Positions 8,845-17,261 of a DNA stretch of 64,000 nucleotides are shown piece by piece. The DNA comes from JAOUEA01 sp963790335 (GTDB lineage: Bacteria > Actinomycetota > UBA4738 > HRBIN12), in assembly GCA_963790335.1 (NCBI GenBank), contig CAWBOB010000007.1, positions 248,001 to 312,000 of the forward strand, given 5' to 3'. Positions within the stretch are counted from its first letter, which is position 1; the number at the start of each line of letters is the position of its first letter. Under the pieces are notes generated by a model. That model worked only from the letters and a program-made list of their open reading frames with translations, did no database searches and was not told the origin of the DNA. A program made the position numbers and the translations under genes.

Positions 8845-9507
8845 CTATGCCTCTCCCTTCAGGTCGTGCTCCAGCGCGGTCCAGTCGGCCGCGAACGTCT
8901 CGAGGCCGAGGTCGGTGAGCGGATGCTTCACGAGCTTTCGGAACACATCGGCGGGCATGGTCGCGATATCGGCTCCCGCCTCGGCCGCCTCGACCACGTG
9001 CATCGGATGGCGGAGCGACGCGGCGAGCACGTTGGTCTTGTAGCCCTGCACGGCGTAGATCTCGGTGATGGCACGCAGCGCAGCCATGCCGTCGCTCGCC
9101 ACATCGTCGATACGACCGATGAAAGGCGAGACGATGTAGGCGCCGATCTCCGCCGCGAGGATCGCTTGCGCAGGCGAGAAGACGAGCGTCACGTTGACCC
9201 TGATGCCCTCGTCGGTCAACCGTCTGCCGGCCGCCAAGCCATCGGGGGTCATGGGCACCTTCACGACCGCGTTCGGGGCCTTCTGCGAGAGCTCGCGACC
9301 TTGCTCGACCATGGCGTCGGCTTCGGGCTCGGTGGTTTCGAGCGAGATGTCACCGGCCACCGTGTCGAGGATCTCCTTCCACACCAGATCCGGATCCTGG
9401 CCCTGCTTCGCGACCAGCGACGGGTTCGTGGTGACGCCGGACAGCACGCCCCAGCGGTTGATCTCGCGGATCTCGTCGATGTCGGCGGTATCGAGGAACA
9501 GCCTCAT
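8845..9507 (-). CDS. tal: Transaldolase, TalC/MipB (fructose-6-P aldolase-like) family
   Basis: 220 aa, the short transaldolase form. It starts MRLFLDTADIDEI. TNPSLVAKQG and the Schiff-base lysine in AVVKVPMTPDG are present, as are VNVTLVFSPAQA, SPFIGRIDD and ATMPADVFRKL. It transfers dihydroxyacetone units in the non-oxidative pentose phosphate pathway. Some members act as fructose-6-P aldolases, and this cannot be separated by eye. The start overlaps the 2-phosphoglycerate kinase stop as ATGA. The stop is 4 nt before rho, so this carbon-metabolism gene is co-transcribed with rho. Confidence 0.93.
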   Translation of the reverse strand: MRLFLDTADIDEIREINRWGVLSGVTTNPSLVAKQGQDPDLVWKEILDTVAGDISLETTEPEADAMVEQGRELSQKAPNAVVKVPMTPDGLAAGRRLTDEGIRVNVTLVFSPAQAILAAEIGAYIVSPFIGRIDDVASDGMAALRAITEIYAVQGYKTNVLAASLRHPMHVVEAAEAGADIATMPADVFRKLVKHPLTDLGLETFAADWTALEHDLKGEA

Positions 9508-10325
9508 GAAGTGCCTCCTGTGGTCTCCGAGGCGCCAACGCGCTCGGTTCCTGCCCCAGCGTCGATGGCGCGAGCGCGGCCGCGGTCATCGGGTGTGGTA
9601 CCACCACCCGCTTCGAGGATCTCGGATGCGCGCTGCGTCGTGCGTTCCATGACCAGGTCCATCACGGCGGCGATGGCCTGGTCGAAGCTGTAGTTCGGGA
9701 GCACGGGCACGCCGTGCGAGAGGGCCTGGCTCTTCACGTACCGCTGCAGCCGGCGGATGCTGTCGAAGCCTGCCGCGTACCGCTCGGCGGGACGCGACGC
9801 GACCGCATCTTCACGGGTGGCGAAGTGCGACAGGTGCCGGCCTTCGTCGTCGACCGCGAGGATGAACGGGACGGCCAGGATGCGGTCCTGCTGTGATTCG
9901 AGGTCGACGAACCCCGGCACGATGTGCGCGCCCTCGATCACGATGCTCGTGCCCTCGGTCGCCGCCCGCTCGATCAGCGCGTTGATGCCGACGGCGACCG
10001 CGGCGGTCTGCTCGCGGAACCCGAGCAGGAGCGCGTCGGCGGTCGTGCCCGGGGGCTCGCGGAGCGCTTGGTCCGCGTGGAACGACGACGTGTGCAGCGT
10101 GGGCATGAGCTCGGACGAGAGCATCGAGCGCATGACCTCGCGGATCGCATCGGTCGCGACCACGCGCACGATGCCGAGCCGGGCCGCGAGCTGGGTCGCG
10201 ATGGTGGACTTGCCGACGCCGGTCGAGCCCCCGATGAGGATGACGAGCGGCACGTCGAGACGCTCCACCTCACGCCACCGCAGGAAGTTCTTGGCGTACC
10301 GGGGGCCCGCGAGCTCACCGATCAC
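9504..10325 (-). CDS. 2-phosphoglycerate kinase, catalytic part
   Basis: 273 aa in this frame. Phosphorylates 2-phosphoglycerate to 2,3-diphosphoglycerate. The Walker A is LIGGSTGVGKSTIA. It is followed by ATDAIREVMRSM, a DGxx-like substrate region, and SIVIEGAHIVPGF. The true N terminus is the ATP-cone piece at 10315-10563, in another frame. One extra base near 10375 separates EDRLREQ from VVDSVTSDEIAELA. The repaired protein is about 352 aa, a normal length for this family. It lies directly downstream of cyclic 2,3-diphosphoglycerate synthetase, the next enzyme. An indel error is more likely than a real break. Confidence 0.87.
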   Translation of the reverse strand: MIGELAGPRYAKNFLRWREVERLDVPLVILIGGSTGVGKSTIATQLAARLGIVRVVATDAIREVMRSMLSSELMPTLHTSSFHADQALREPPGTTADALLLGFREQTAAVAVGINALIERAATEGTSIVIEGAHIVPGFVDLESQQDRILAVPFILAVDDEGRHLSHFATREDAVASRPAERYAAGFDSIRRLQRYVKSQALSHGVPVLPNYSFDQAIAAVMDLVMERTTQRASEILEAGGGTTPDDRGRARAIDAGAGTERVGASETTGGTS

Positions 10326-10563
10326 GGCGAGCGCCAGCTCGGCGATCTCGTCGGAGGTGACCGAGTCGACGACCCTGCTCGCGCAGGCGGTCCTCGATGG
10401 CTTCCGCCACCTGGTAGGCCCGGTACGGCGACAGTCCCGTCACCATGACCTGGGAAGCCATGAGCCCCTTGGAGAAGGGCAGGCCGGGCTCGCGGTCGGT
10501 GATGACGATGTGCGGCGTCCTGGGTTCCTTCTGGTTCTCGGGTGGATTCATGGGTTCACTCAC
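10315..10563 (-). CDS. 2-phosphoglycerate kinase, N-terminal ATP-cone part (split by frameshift)
   Basis: 82 aa that reads VITDREPGLPFSKGLMASQV and GLSPYRAYQVAEAIEDRLRE, the ATP-cone domain found at the N terminus of 2-phosphoglycerate kinases. The last 15 residues in this frame are arginine-rich shadow sequence. The coding sense continues in the frame of the neighbouring entry. The GTG at 10563 overlaps the stop of the cyclic diphosphoglycerate synthetase gene as GTGA, which fits translational coupling. Confidence 0.85.
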   Translation of the reverse strand: MSEPMNPPENQKEPRTPHIVITDREPGLPFSKGLMASQVMVTGLSPYRAYQVAEAIEDRLREQGRRLGHLRRDRRAGARRDR

Positions 10564-11903
10564 GGGTGTTGCACGCGGAGCGCTCCTCGCTCGGTCGCGA
10601 GGTCGATCACCTCACCGAGCGAGGTGTCGAGGTCGCTCGGCCCTTCGATGACGACCGCACGGTTGTCCACGAACACGACCTCCGCCCCCCGTGCGAGCGC
10701 TCGCTCGACGCCGATGTCGACGGCGGCGGCTTTCAGCTCCGTGAGGAGGACGTCGTACTCGTGGGCTGCATCGAGGTCCTCCGCGAGACCGACCCGGTCG
10801 GCCAGTCGCGCGCTCCACCCCACCACCTCGCATCGGAACGCTTCCCGCAGGTGCTCGACCTGTCGGGCGGCGACCCCGCCGGGGGCGGTGGTAGCGAAGA
10901 ACACCCGCGCATCCCCTACATCGGCCAACGGAACCGGGATGAAGTCGGTGACCAACAGCTGCGACTCATCGAGGAACCGAAGGACGTGGGATCGCAGTGC
11001 GGAGAGATTCTCGGACCCGGCGTGCGGGCCGGTTGCCATGGTAACAACGACCAGGTCGGACCGCAACAGCCGATAGGGGCCGAGGTAGCCGCCGACGTAC
11101 TCCGCCGGCACGGTGGCCGGCACGACGAGGATGCCGGCGTCCCACGCGATCGGCGGCACGGCCGCCCCGCTTCCCTCGAGCACCACCAACCCCGGGGAGC
11201 GCTCGGCGGCGAGCTCGGCCGCCTGCCGCACGTTGGTCACATAGGGTGCCCCGGCGAGGCCACCCCCCGCCCGCCTCGCGCCGATCGTGGTGACCCCCGT
11301 CGTGAGCGCGTCTTCCAGGTAGTCCGACGCCGCATGCTGACCCGATCGCACGAGCTCGATCAGCGCGGGCAGGGTGATGCTTCCCGCCTCGGCGATCTGT
11401 GGTTCGGCGGGGCCACCCCGGCCCATCGCCACCACGATCGGGTCGTCGCCTCGGCGCGCGGCGAGCCTCGCGACCTCACCGCTGATCGCGGTCTTGCCCG
11501 TGCGCTTGCCGGTGCCGATGACGGCGAGGCTGGGCGCGTCGACGCCAGGGAGGCCGGCGGGAGGTGAGAGCTCGAAGTCCGCACCCTGGTAGCGCACGCC
11601 GAGGTTGAGGGCGACGGCCGCGAGCTCCATGCGCTCGCGATACCCGAGTACGGGCTCATCGGACAGGTCCAGCACCACATCGGGTGCCCATGCCTCGATC
11701 GCAGCCGCCAGCGCCGCCATGCGATCGTGGCCGGCGGCGCGTGTCTGCACACCGATGTCGGGCAGGGACCGTGGATCGATCTTCTCGATCCCGCCGACGA
11801 AGACGGCGCCGACCACCTCGTGGCCTCGCTCCGAGGCCGTCTCGATGGCCCACCGCGTGACCGGCGGATAATGCTCGCCGTCCACGAGCACGACGGTCCT
11901 CAT
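10560..11903 (-). CDS. cpgS: Cyclic 2,3-diphosphoglycerate synthetase
   Basis: 447 aa. The archaeal enzyme closes 2,3-diphosphoglycerate into the cyclic anhydride using ATP. Residues 1-115 form a Rossmann-like domain (MRTVVLVDGEHYPPVTRWAI). A P-loop follows at about 130 (LAVIGTGKRTGKTAISGEVA). Conserved VVAMGRGGPAEPQ and VVLEGSGAAVPP blocks follow. These match cDPGS of methanogens and its actinobacterial homologues. AGGAGG lies 9 nt before ATG 11903. The partner 2-phosphoglycerate kinase overlaps its stop, so both pathway steps are adjacent. The product is known as a thermoprotectant and phosphate store in Methanothermus. Its role here is inferred. Confidence 0.9.
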   Translation of the reverse strand: MRTVVLVDGEHYPPVTRWAIETASERGHEVVGAVFVGGIEKIDPRSLPDIGVQTRAAGHDRMAALAAAIEAWAPDVVLDLSDEPVLGYRERMELAAVALNLGVRYQGADFELSPPAGLPGVDAPSLAVIGTGKRTGKTAISGEVARLAARRGDDPIVVAMGRGGPAEPQIAEAGSITLPALIELVRSGQHAASDYLEDALTTGVTTIGARRAGGGLAGAPYVTNVRQAAELAAERSPGLVVLEGSGAAVPPIAWDAGILVVPATVPAEYVGGYLGPYRLLRSDLVVVTMATGPHAGSENLSALRSHVLRFLDESQLLVTDFIPVPLADVGDARVFFATTAPGGVAARQVEHLREAFRCEVVGWSARLADRVGLAEDLDAAHEYDVLLTELKAAAVDIGVERALARGAEVVFVDNRAVVIEGPSDLDTSLGEVIDLATERGALRVQHP

Positions 11904-11964
11904 GGTCGGGATCCTCCTGAGACGGGTTGCAACTCGGGCCTGCGATGCGGGTCGCGCCGCGGGG

Positions 11965-12750
11965 TCAGTCCGCGACGGGAGCGCGCTCCTGAACGGGCTG
12001 CTCGTGCTCCCGATGGAACTGCTCGCCCGCCAGGGAGAAGTGTGTCATCACGTGACTCTCCCCGAACGGGAACCGACGCAGGATGCGCACCTGACCGTCG
12101 TCGAACTCCAACACGTTGTAGCAAGGTTTCGTGTAGCCCCGCACCCTGAGTGACGACACGGTGCCCGCGTTCGCCACATACATGCTCTCGAGCCGCCAGA
12201 CGTAGGGAACGTGCTTGTGGCCGGAGAGCACCACCTGCACCCCGGAACGGATCAAGACCTCGAGCAGGTCGCCCGCGTCCATCACGGTGCTTCGTTCGCG
12301 CCCCGTGCCGGGGATCGGAAGCAGGTGATGGTGCAACACGAACACCTTCAGCTGGGCGGGTTCCTCGAACTGGCGGTGGATCCATTCGTAGTGCACCCGC
12401 CCGACCTTGCCCTCGTTGAGATCCGGCTCGCTCGAGTCGATGCCCACGATCCGCACGCCCTCGACGTCGTGGGACCACATGCGCGGCCCGATCAGATCCT
12501 CGAAGTGCAGGTACCCCACGTTGCGGGAGTCGTGATTGCCCGGCACCGTGAGCATCGGCGCCTGGATGCGCTCCGCGTAGGCGACCCAGTTCTTGTACTC
12601 CTGTCGGTATCCGTCGGCCGTGAGATCACCGCTCACGACGACGGCGTCGGGCCGCATCTCGTTGAGCTCCGCGATCACCCGGTTCATCAGGTTGGGCACG
12701 AAGAACGGTGAGCCGACGTGCGGATCGGAGATGTGCGCGATCGTGACCAC
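11965..12750 (-). CDS. Calcineurin-like metallophosphoesterase (CpdA/Icc-like)
   Basis: About 261 aa. All class III phosphodiesterase metal motifs are present: AHISDPHVG, VVSGDLTADG, TVPGNHDSRN, VLHHHLLP and LSGHKHVPYVW. The family hydrolyses cyclic nucleotides or other phosphodiesters. The substrate is not known here. The start is placed at GTG 12750, where family similarity begins. The frame is open to 12819 but would overlap the divergent marP ATG at 12818. No clear ribosome site is visible. It lies 61 nt upstream of the cyclic diphosphoglycerate gene on the same strand, so a link to that metabolite is possible but untested. Confidence 0.88.
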   Translation of the reverse strand: MVTIAHISDPHVGSPFFVPNLMNRVIAELNEMRPDAVVVSGDLTADGYRQEYKNWVAYAERIQAPMLTVPGNHDSRNVGYLHFEDLIGPRMWSHDVEGVRIVGIDSSEPDLNEGKVGRVHYEWIHRQFEEPAQLKVFVLHHHLLPIPGTGRERSTVMDAGDLLEVLIRSGVQVVLSGHKHVPYVWRLESMYVANAGTVSSLRVRGYTKPCYNVLEFDDGQVRILRRFPFGESHVMTHFSLAGEQFHREHEQPVQERAPVAD

Positions 12751-12817
12751 GGGTGGAGCCAGTCTACGGTGCGGCGCCCAGCTCGTGTGGAAGCGCCCAT
12801 GGGACGATACGAGCGAC

Positions 12818-13994
12818 ATGACGTGGCTCGACGTGCTGCTCGTCGCATCGCTCGTGGCGTCGGTCTACTCCGGATACCGTCGCGGCGCCGTGCTCCAGCT
12901 GATGGGCATCGCGCGGGCTGGCCATCGGGGTCGTGGTCGGCGTGATGCTCGCGCCGCGCGTGGCGGTGCTTGCCGACTCACGCCCGACCGCGGTCGCCAT
13001 GGTGATCGGCACCGCCCTCGTCGCCGGAGCCATCGGCAACATGCTGGGCTGGCTCGTCGGGAGTCGGCTGCGAAGCCGGGCGCAGGCGACGCCACTTCGT
13101 ACGGCGGACGCGGTCGGAGGGTCGATCCTGTCGGGCGTCGCCCTGTTGACGGCCACGTGGCTCCTCGCGCTCAACCTCATCGAGGGGCCGTTCCCGATGA
13201 TCGCGCGGGGGCTCCGCTCGTCGACGATCGTGCGGACGCTCGAGTCCACCCTTCCGGCTCCGCCCTCGCTCGTGGATCGAGCGAGCGAGCTGCTGCCGTT
13301 GTTCGGACTCCCGGACGGCTCCGTCGATCTGCCGGGGCGACCGGCTCCGCCGGTGGATCCTCCGACCGATGCGCAGATCGCCGCCGCGAGCCGGGCCGCG
13401 CAGCGATCCACCGTCAAGGTGGTGGGCGACGGCTGTGCCGTGGGATCGGTCAACCAGGGGTCGGGCTTCGTGGTCGGGCCCGGCATCGTCCTCACCAGCG
13501 CGCACGTCGTGGCGGGAACCCGCGCCCAGCAGGTGCAGATCGGCGACGACTCCCTGGCGGCCTCGGTCGTGGCGTTCGACGCCGAGCTCGACTTCGCCGC
13601 GCTCGAGGTTCCCGGACTCGAGCTCACCCCTCTCCGCCTGCTCGAGGACGAGGCCGAGCGGGGCGCCGTCGGGGCGGTCCTCGGATTCCCCGGGGGAGGG
13701 TCGCTGCAGGCCGACGCGGCTGCCGTGCTCGCGGTGATCGAACCGCTCGGCCCCGACATCTACGGCCGCGGCCGGGTGCACCGGCGCATCTACGAGCTCC
13801 AGACACGGATCGACCGAGGCAACAGCGGAGGCCCGTTCGTGCTGGCGAGCGGCGAGGTCGCCGGTCTCGTGTTCGCGAGCTCCGCCGATCGCGACGGGAT
13901 CGGCTACGCGATCGTCGTCGCAGAGATGCTCCCCCTCGTCGACCGCGCCAGCGCAGCCGACGGACCGGTCGACACCGGTCCCTGCATCACCTGA
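12818..13994 (+). CDS. MarP-like membrane serine protease (CvpA-type membrane domain plus trypsin fold), one frameshift
   Basis: About 391 aa once one extra base near 12915 is removed. The frame from ATG 12818 (MTWLDVLLVASLVASVYSGY) then joins the frame holding the rest. Four membrane helices lie in the first 140 residues, as in colicin V production/CvpA domains. A periplasmic trypsin-like domain follows, with His in LTSAHVVAG, Asp in AELDFAALEV and Ser in DRGNSGGPF. This architecture is that of M. tuberculosis MarP, needed for acid resistance and peptidoglycan hydrolase activation. The visible continuous frame begins at 12933. It is divergent from the phosphoesterase and convergent with thrB. 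Confidence 0.88.
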
Positions 13995-14024
13995 CGACGA
14001 ACCAGCCGGCGCTGATTCTGCGGG

Positions 14025-14897
14025 TCACCGGCCGGACATCTCGAACCCGTGAGCACGTACCGCCACGCGTATCGCCTGCCAGCCCTCGTCCGGCTCCGGC
14101 AGTGTCTGGTGCGGCGTCTCGAACGCGAGCAGTGACGGGCCGGATCCCGACACGCACACCGCGATGCCGCGATCGCGGAGCACCTCGAACACGGATCGCA
14201 CCTGCGGAAGCAGCGCGAGCCGAACCGATTGGTGGATCCGATCGAGCATCGCCTCGGCGAGCAGCGGCGGTTCCCGCGTCAGGGCATGCACCATGAGCGC
14301 AGCGTGCGCCGCGTTGAAGACCGCGTCGTCGAGAGCCACCGTCCGGGCGAGCGCCGCCCTGGCGTCGTCGGTGGCGAGCCGCACCCCAGGGGGTACGAGG
14401 ACCACCGGCCGGAGATCCGGATGGGGATCGAGCCGGCGCACCGGCCCGCCCGGCACCGCGATCGTGAACCCCCCGAACACCGCGGGGGCCGCGTTGTCGG
14501 GGTGGCCTTCGAGGGCGGCGGCGCGGGTGAAGGTCTGGTGAGGATCGAGGTCGGCGCCGCCGTCGCGGAGCGCGAGCAACGAGCCGAGGACCACGCCCGC
14601 CACGGTCGCGGCGGCCGAGGATCCGAGGCCGCGTTCGAGGGGGACGGCGTTGCGCCCGATCAACCGCGCGGGCGGCACGTCGCCTCCCGACGCCGAGACG
14701 ACGTCGGCGATCGTGCGGCTCACGAGATCGCTGCCGTCGACGGGAAGCTCGCCGGCCCCTTCCCCGTGCCACTCGACACCGGGGTCGGCGTCGGTGTCGA
14801 GGGTCACCTCGTTGCACAGATCGAGGGCGAGTCCGAAGCAGTCGAACCCGGGACCGAGGTTCGCCGAGGTCGCGGGCACCCGAACCGTGACGCGCAC
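14025..14897 (-). CDS. thrB: Homoserine kinase
   Basis: 290 aa GHMP-family kinase that makes O-phosphohomoserine for threonine synthesis. Substrate-site VPATSANLGPGFDCFG is at the N terminus. The ATP loop is PLERGLGSSAAATVAG at about 85-100, and CVSGSGPSLLAF is near the C terminus. The start is GTG 14897, 4 nt after the thrC stop. It is the last gene of the lysA-hom-thrC-thrB operon. The stop is convergent with the marP-like gene 30 nt away, and no convincing terminator is seen between them. Confidence 0.96.
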   Translation of the reverse strand: MRVTVRVPATSANLGPGFDCFGLALDLCNEVTLDTDADPGVEWHGEGAGELPVDGSDLVSRTIADVVSASGGDVPPARLIGRNAVPLERGLGSSAAATVAGVVLGSLLALRDGGADLDPHQTFTRAAALEGHPDNAAPAVFGGFTIAVPGGPVRRLDPHPDLRPVVLVPPGVRLATDDARAALARTVALDDAVFNAAHAALMVHALTREPPLLAEAMLDRIHQSVRLALLPQVRSVFEVLRDRGIAVCVSGSGPSLLAFETPHQTLPEPDEGWQAIRVAVRAHGFEMSGR

Positions 14898-14901
14898 GGT
14901 G

Positions 14902-15972
14902 CTACAGCCCCAGCTCGGCTGCGACGGCGTCGGCGTCGGGAGGCACCGCGGCCGGATGGGCGGCTCCCGAGATCGCCCACTCCGGATCCTTCAGCCCATG
15001 ACCGGTGAGGATGCAGACGGCGGCGAGGCCCGGCTCGAGCGCCCCGTCGGCATGCAGACGGAGCAGTCCGGCCACGCTCGCCGCGCTCGCCGGCTCCACG
15101 AAGAGTCCCTCACGCGCGACGCGGCGATAGGCGGAGAGGATCTCCCGGTCGGTGACGGCGCCGATCGCCCCTTCGGACTCCCGCGCCGCCGCAACCGCCA
15201 GGTCCCACGACGCGGGGTTCCCGATGCGGATCGCGGTGGCGATCGTCTGCGGATCCTTCACCGGCTCGCCGCGCACGATGGGGGCGGCCCCCTGCGCCTG
15301 GAAGCCCATCATGCGCGGCGGCTCGGCGATCACGCCGTCGGCCAGGTACTCGGAGTATCCGAGCCAATGGCTCGAGATGTTGCCCGCGTTGCCGACGGGC
15401 ACGCAGTGCAGGTCGGGTGCCCGGCCGAGCGCATCGACGACCTCGAACGCGCAGGTCTTCTGCCCCTGCAGCCGATAAGGGTTCACGCTGTTCACGAGCG
15501 TGATGGGGAACCGCTCGGCCAGATCCTGGGCGAGCGCCAGCGAGTCGTCGAAGTTGCCCTCGACCTCGAGCACGCGCGCGCCGTGCACGAGGGTCTGCGC
15601 CATCTTGCCCATGGCTACCTTGCCCTTGGGCACCAGCACCGCGCACGTAAGCGCGGCCGCCGACGCGTAGGCGGCGGCCGACGCGCTGGTGTTGCCGGTG
15701 GAGGCGCACACGACCGCCTTGGCGCCTTCCTCGAGCGCCTTCGAGATCGCGAGTGTCATGCCCCGGTCCTTGAAGGAACCCGTTGGGTTGGCCCCGTCGT
15801 ACTTCAGCCACACGTCGCAGCCGGTCTCGTCGCTGAGCGAGCCGGAACGAACGAGCGGCGTGCCTCCCTCACGCAGGCTGACGATCGGCGTGGCCTCGCC
15901 CACAGGGAGGCGGTCGCGGTACTCATCGATCACGCCGCGCCACTGGTGCGCGCCGCTGCGCCCGTCGGTCAC
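14902..15972 (-). CDS. thrC: Threonine synthase
   Basis: 356 aa, the short monofunctional form used by actinobacteria. A PLP enzyme converting O-phosphohomoserine to threonine. PLP lysine lies in NPTGSFKDRGM, and phosphate-binding ASTGNTSASAAAYA and PVGNAGNISSHWLGY are present. The N terminus reads HQWRGVIDEYRDRLPV, typical of the family. The start overlaps the hom stop by 4 nt. All motifs are intact and no frame problem is seen. Confidence 0.97.
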   Translation of the reverse strand: MTDGRSGAHQWRGVIDEYRDRLPVGEATPIVSLREGGTPLVRSGSLSDETGCDVWLKYDGANPTGSFKDRGMTLAISKALEEGAKAVVCASTGNTSASAAAYASAAALTCAVLVPKGKVAMGKMAQTLVHGARVLEVEGNFDDSLALAQDLAERFPITLVNSVNPYRLQGQKTCAFEVVDALGRAPDLHCVPVGNAGNISSHWLGYSEYLADGVIAEPPRMMGFQAQGAAPIVRGEPVKDPQTIATAIRIGNPASWDLAVAAARESEGAIGAVTDREILSAYRRVAREGLFVEPASAASVAGLLRLHADGALEPGLAAVCILTGHGLKDPEWAISGAAHPAAVPPDADAVAAELGL

Positions 15973-17261
15973 GGCTCGTCACCTTCGACCCGCAGCACGC
16001 TCGCGACCGACCGCACCGCTGGGGACTCCCGCAGCTCCTGCAGCGTCTTCTGCAGCGATCCTTCCTGGGCGCGGTGCGTGATGAGCACGAGCGTCGCCTC
16101 GTCGCCCGACCCTTCCTGCCATACCCGCTCGATCGAGACGCCGTTGTGGGCGAAGTCGCCAGCGATCTCGGCGAGCACGCCGGGCCGATCGGCGACGTGC
16201 AGGTTCAGGTAGTACTGGCCGCGTGTGTCGTCCATCGGCTTGATGCGACGATCGAGGCTGCAGGTGCATCCCATCGCCCGGCCGCCACTCAGACGGTTGC
16301 GTGCCGCGGTGACGAGGTCGCCGACGACGGCGGTCGCGGTCGCGTCGCCGCCGGCCCCCGGACCGTAGAACATGAGCTCGCCGACGTGCTTCCCTTCGAC
16401 GAACACCGCGTTGAAGGCGCCACGCACAGCGGCGAGCGGGTGGGTATCGGGCATCATCGCCGGGTGCACGCGCACCGAGATCTCGCCCCCGTCGAGCTCG
16501 GCGATCGCGAGCAGCTTGACGACGTAGCCCATGCGGCGTGCGTCGGCGATATCGACCGCCGTCACGCCCGCGATGCCCTCGCGATAGACGTCGCCGGCGA
16601 CGACTCGCGAGTTGAAGGCGATCGATGCGAGGATCGCGCACTTCGCCGCCGCGTCGGAACCATCGACATCGGCCGTCGGATCCGCCTCGGCGTAGCCGAG
16701 CCGCTGCGCTTCGGCGAGCGCCTCGTCGAACGAGGAGCCGTGCTCGCTCATGCGGGTCAGGATGTAGTTCGTCGTGCCGTTCACGATGCCGGTCAGCCGG
16801 CCCACGCGCTCACCGGCCAGCGACTCCTTCAGGGGCCGGATCAGCGGGATACCCCCGGCCACCGCCGCCTCGAAGAGCAGGTCGAGCCCGGCGGCGTCGG
16901 CCGCGTCGAACAGGTCCTTGCCCTCCGTCGCGAGCAGCTCCTTGTTCGCCGTGACCACCGACTTCCCGCCCGCGATGGCTCCGAGCAGCAGGTGCTTGGC
17001 CGGCTCGATGCCCCCGATCAGCTCGCACACCACGTCGATCTGGGGGTCGTCGACGATCGACGCGGCATCGTCGGTGAACACCTCGCCGGCAAGCGGCACG
17101 CCCCGGTCACGGTCGGGGTCGCGCACCGCAACGCGCGTCACCGCGACGCGACACCCGGCCCGCATGGCGATGTCGTCGGCGTGATCGTGGAGCAGCCGGA
17201 TGGTGGCGGCGCCGACCGTGCCACACCCCAGCATGCCGATCCGGATCGTGCGTTCGCTCAC
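15969..17261 (-). CDS. hom: Homoserine dehydrogenase with C-terminal ACT domain
   Basis: About 430 aa. Reduces aspartate semialdehyde to homoserine with NAD(P)H. Rossmann GMLGCGTVGAATIR is at the N terminus, TANKELLATEG lies at about 110, and the catalytic region DVDGSDAAAKCAILAS lies at about 210. The last 80 residues (YYLNLHVADRPGVLAEIAGD onward) form an ACT domain, the usual site of threonine feedback inhibition. The start GTG 17261 overlaps the lysA stop as GTGA. The longer open frame to 17312 lies within lysA. Confidence 0.97.
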   Translation of the reverse strand: MSERTIRIGMLGCGTVGAATIRLLHDHADDIAMRAGCRVAVTRVAVRDPDRDRGVPLAGEVFTDDAASIVDDPQIDVVCELIGGIEPAKHLLLGAIAGGKSVVTANKELLATEGKDLFDAADAAGLDLLFEAAVAGGIPLIRPLKESLAGERVGRLTGIVNGTTNYILTRMSEHGSSFDEALAEAQRLGYAEADPTADVDGSDAAAKCAILASIAFNSRVVAGDVYREGIAGVTAVDIADARRMGYVVKLLAIAELDGGEISVRVHPAMMPDTHPLAAVRGAFNAVFVEGKHVGELMFYGPGAGGDATATAVVGDLVTAARNRLSGGRAMGCTCSLDRRIKPMDDTRGQYYLNLHVADRPGVLAEIAGDFAHNGVSIERVWQEGSGDEATLVLITHRAQEGSLQKTLQELRESPAVRSVASVLRVEGDEP

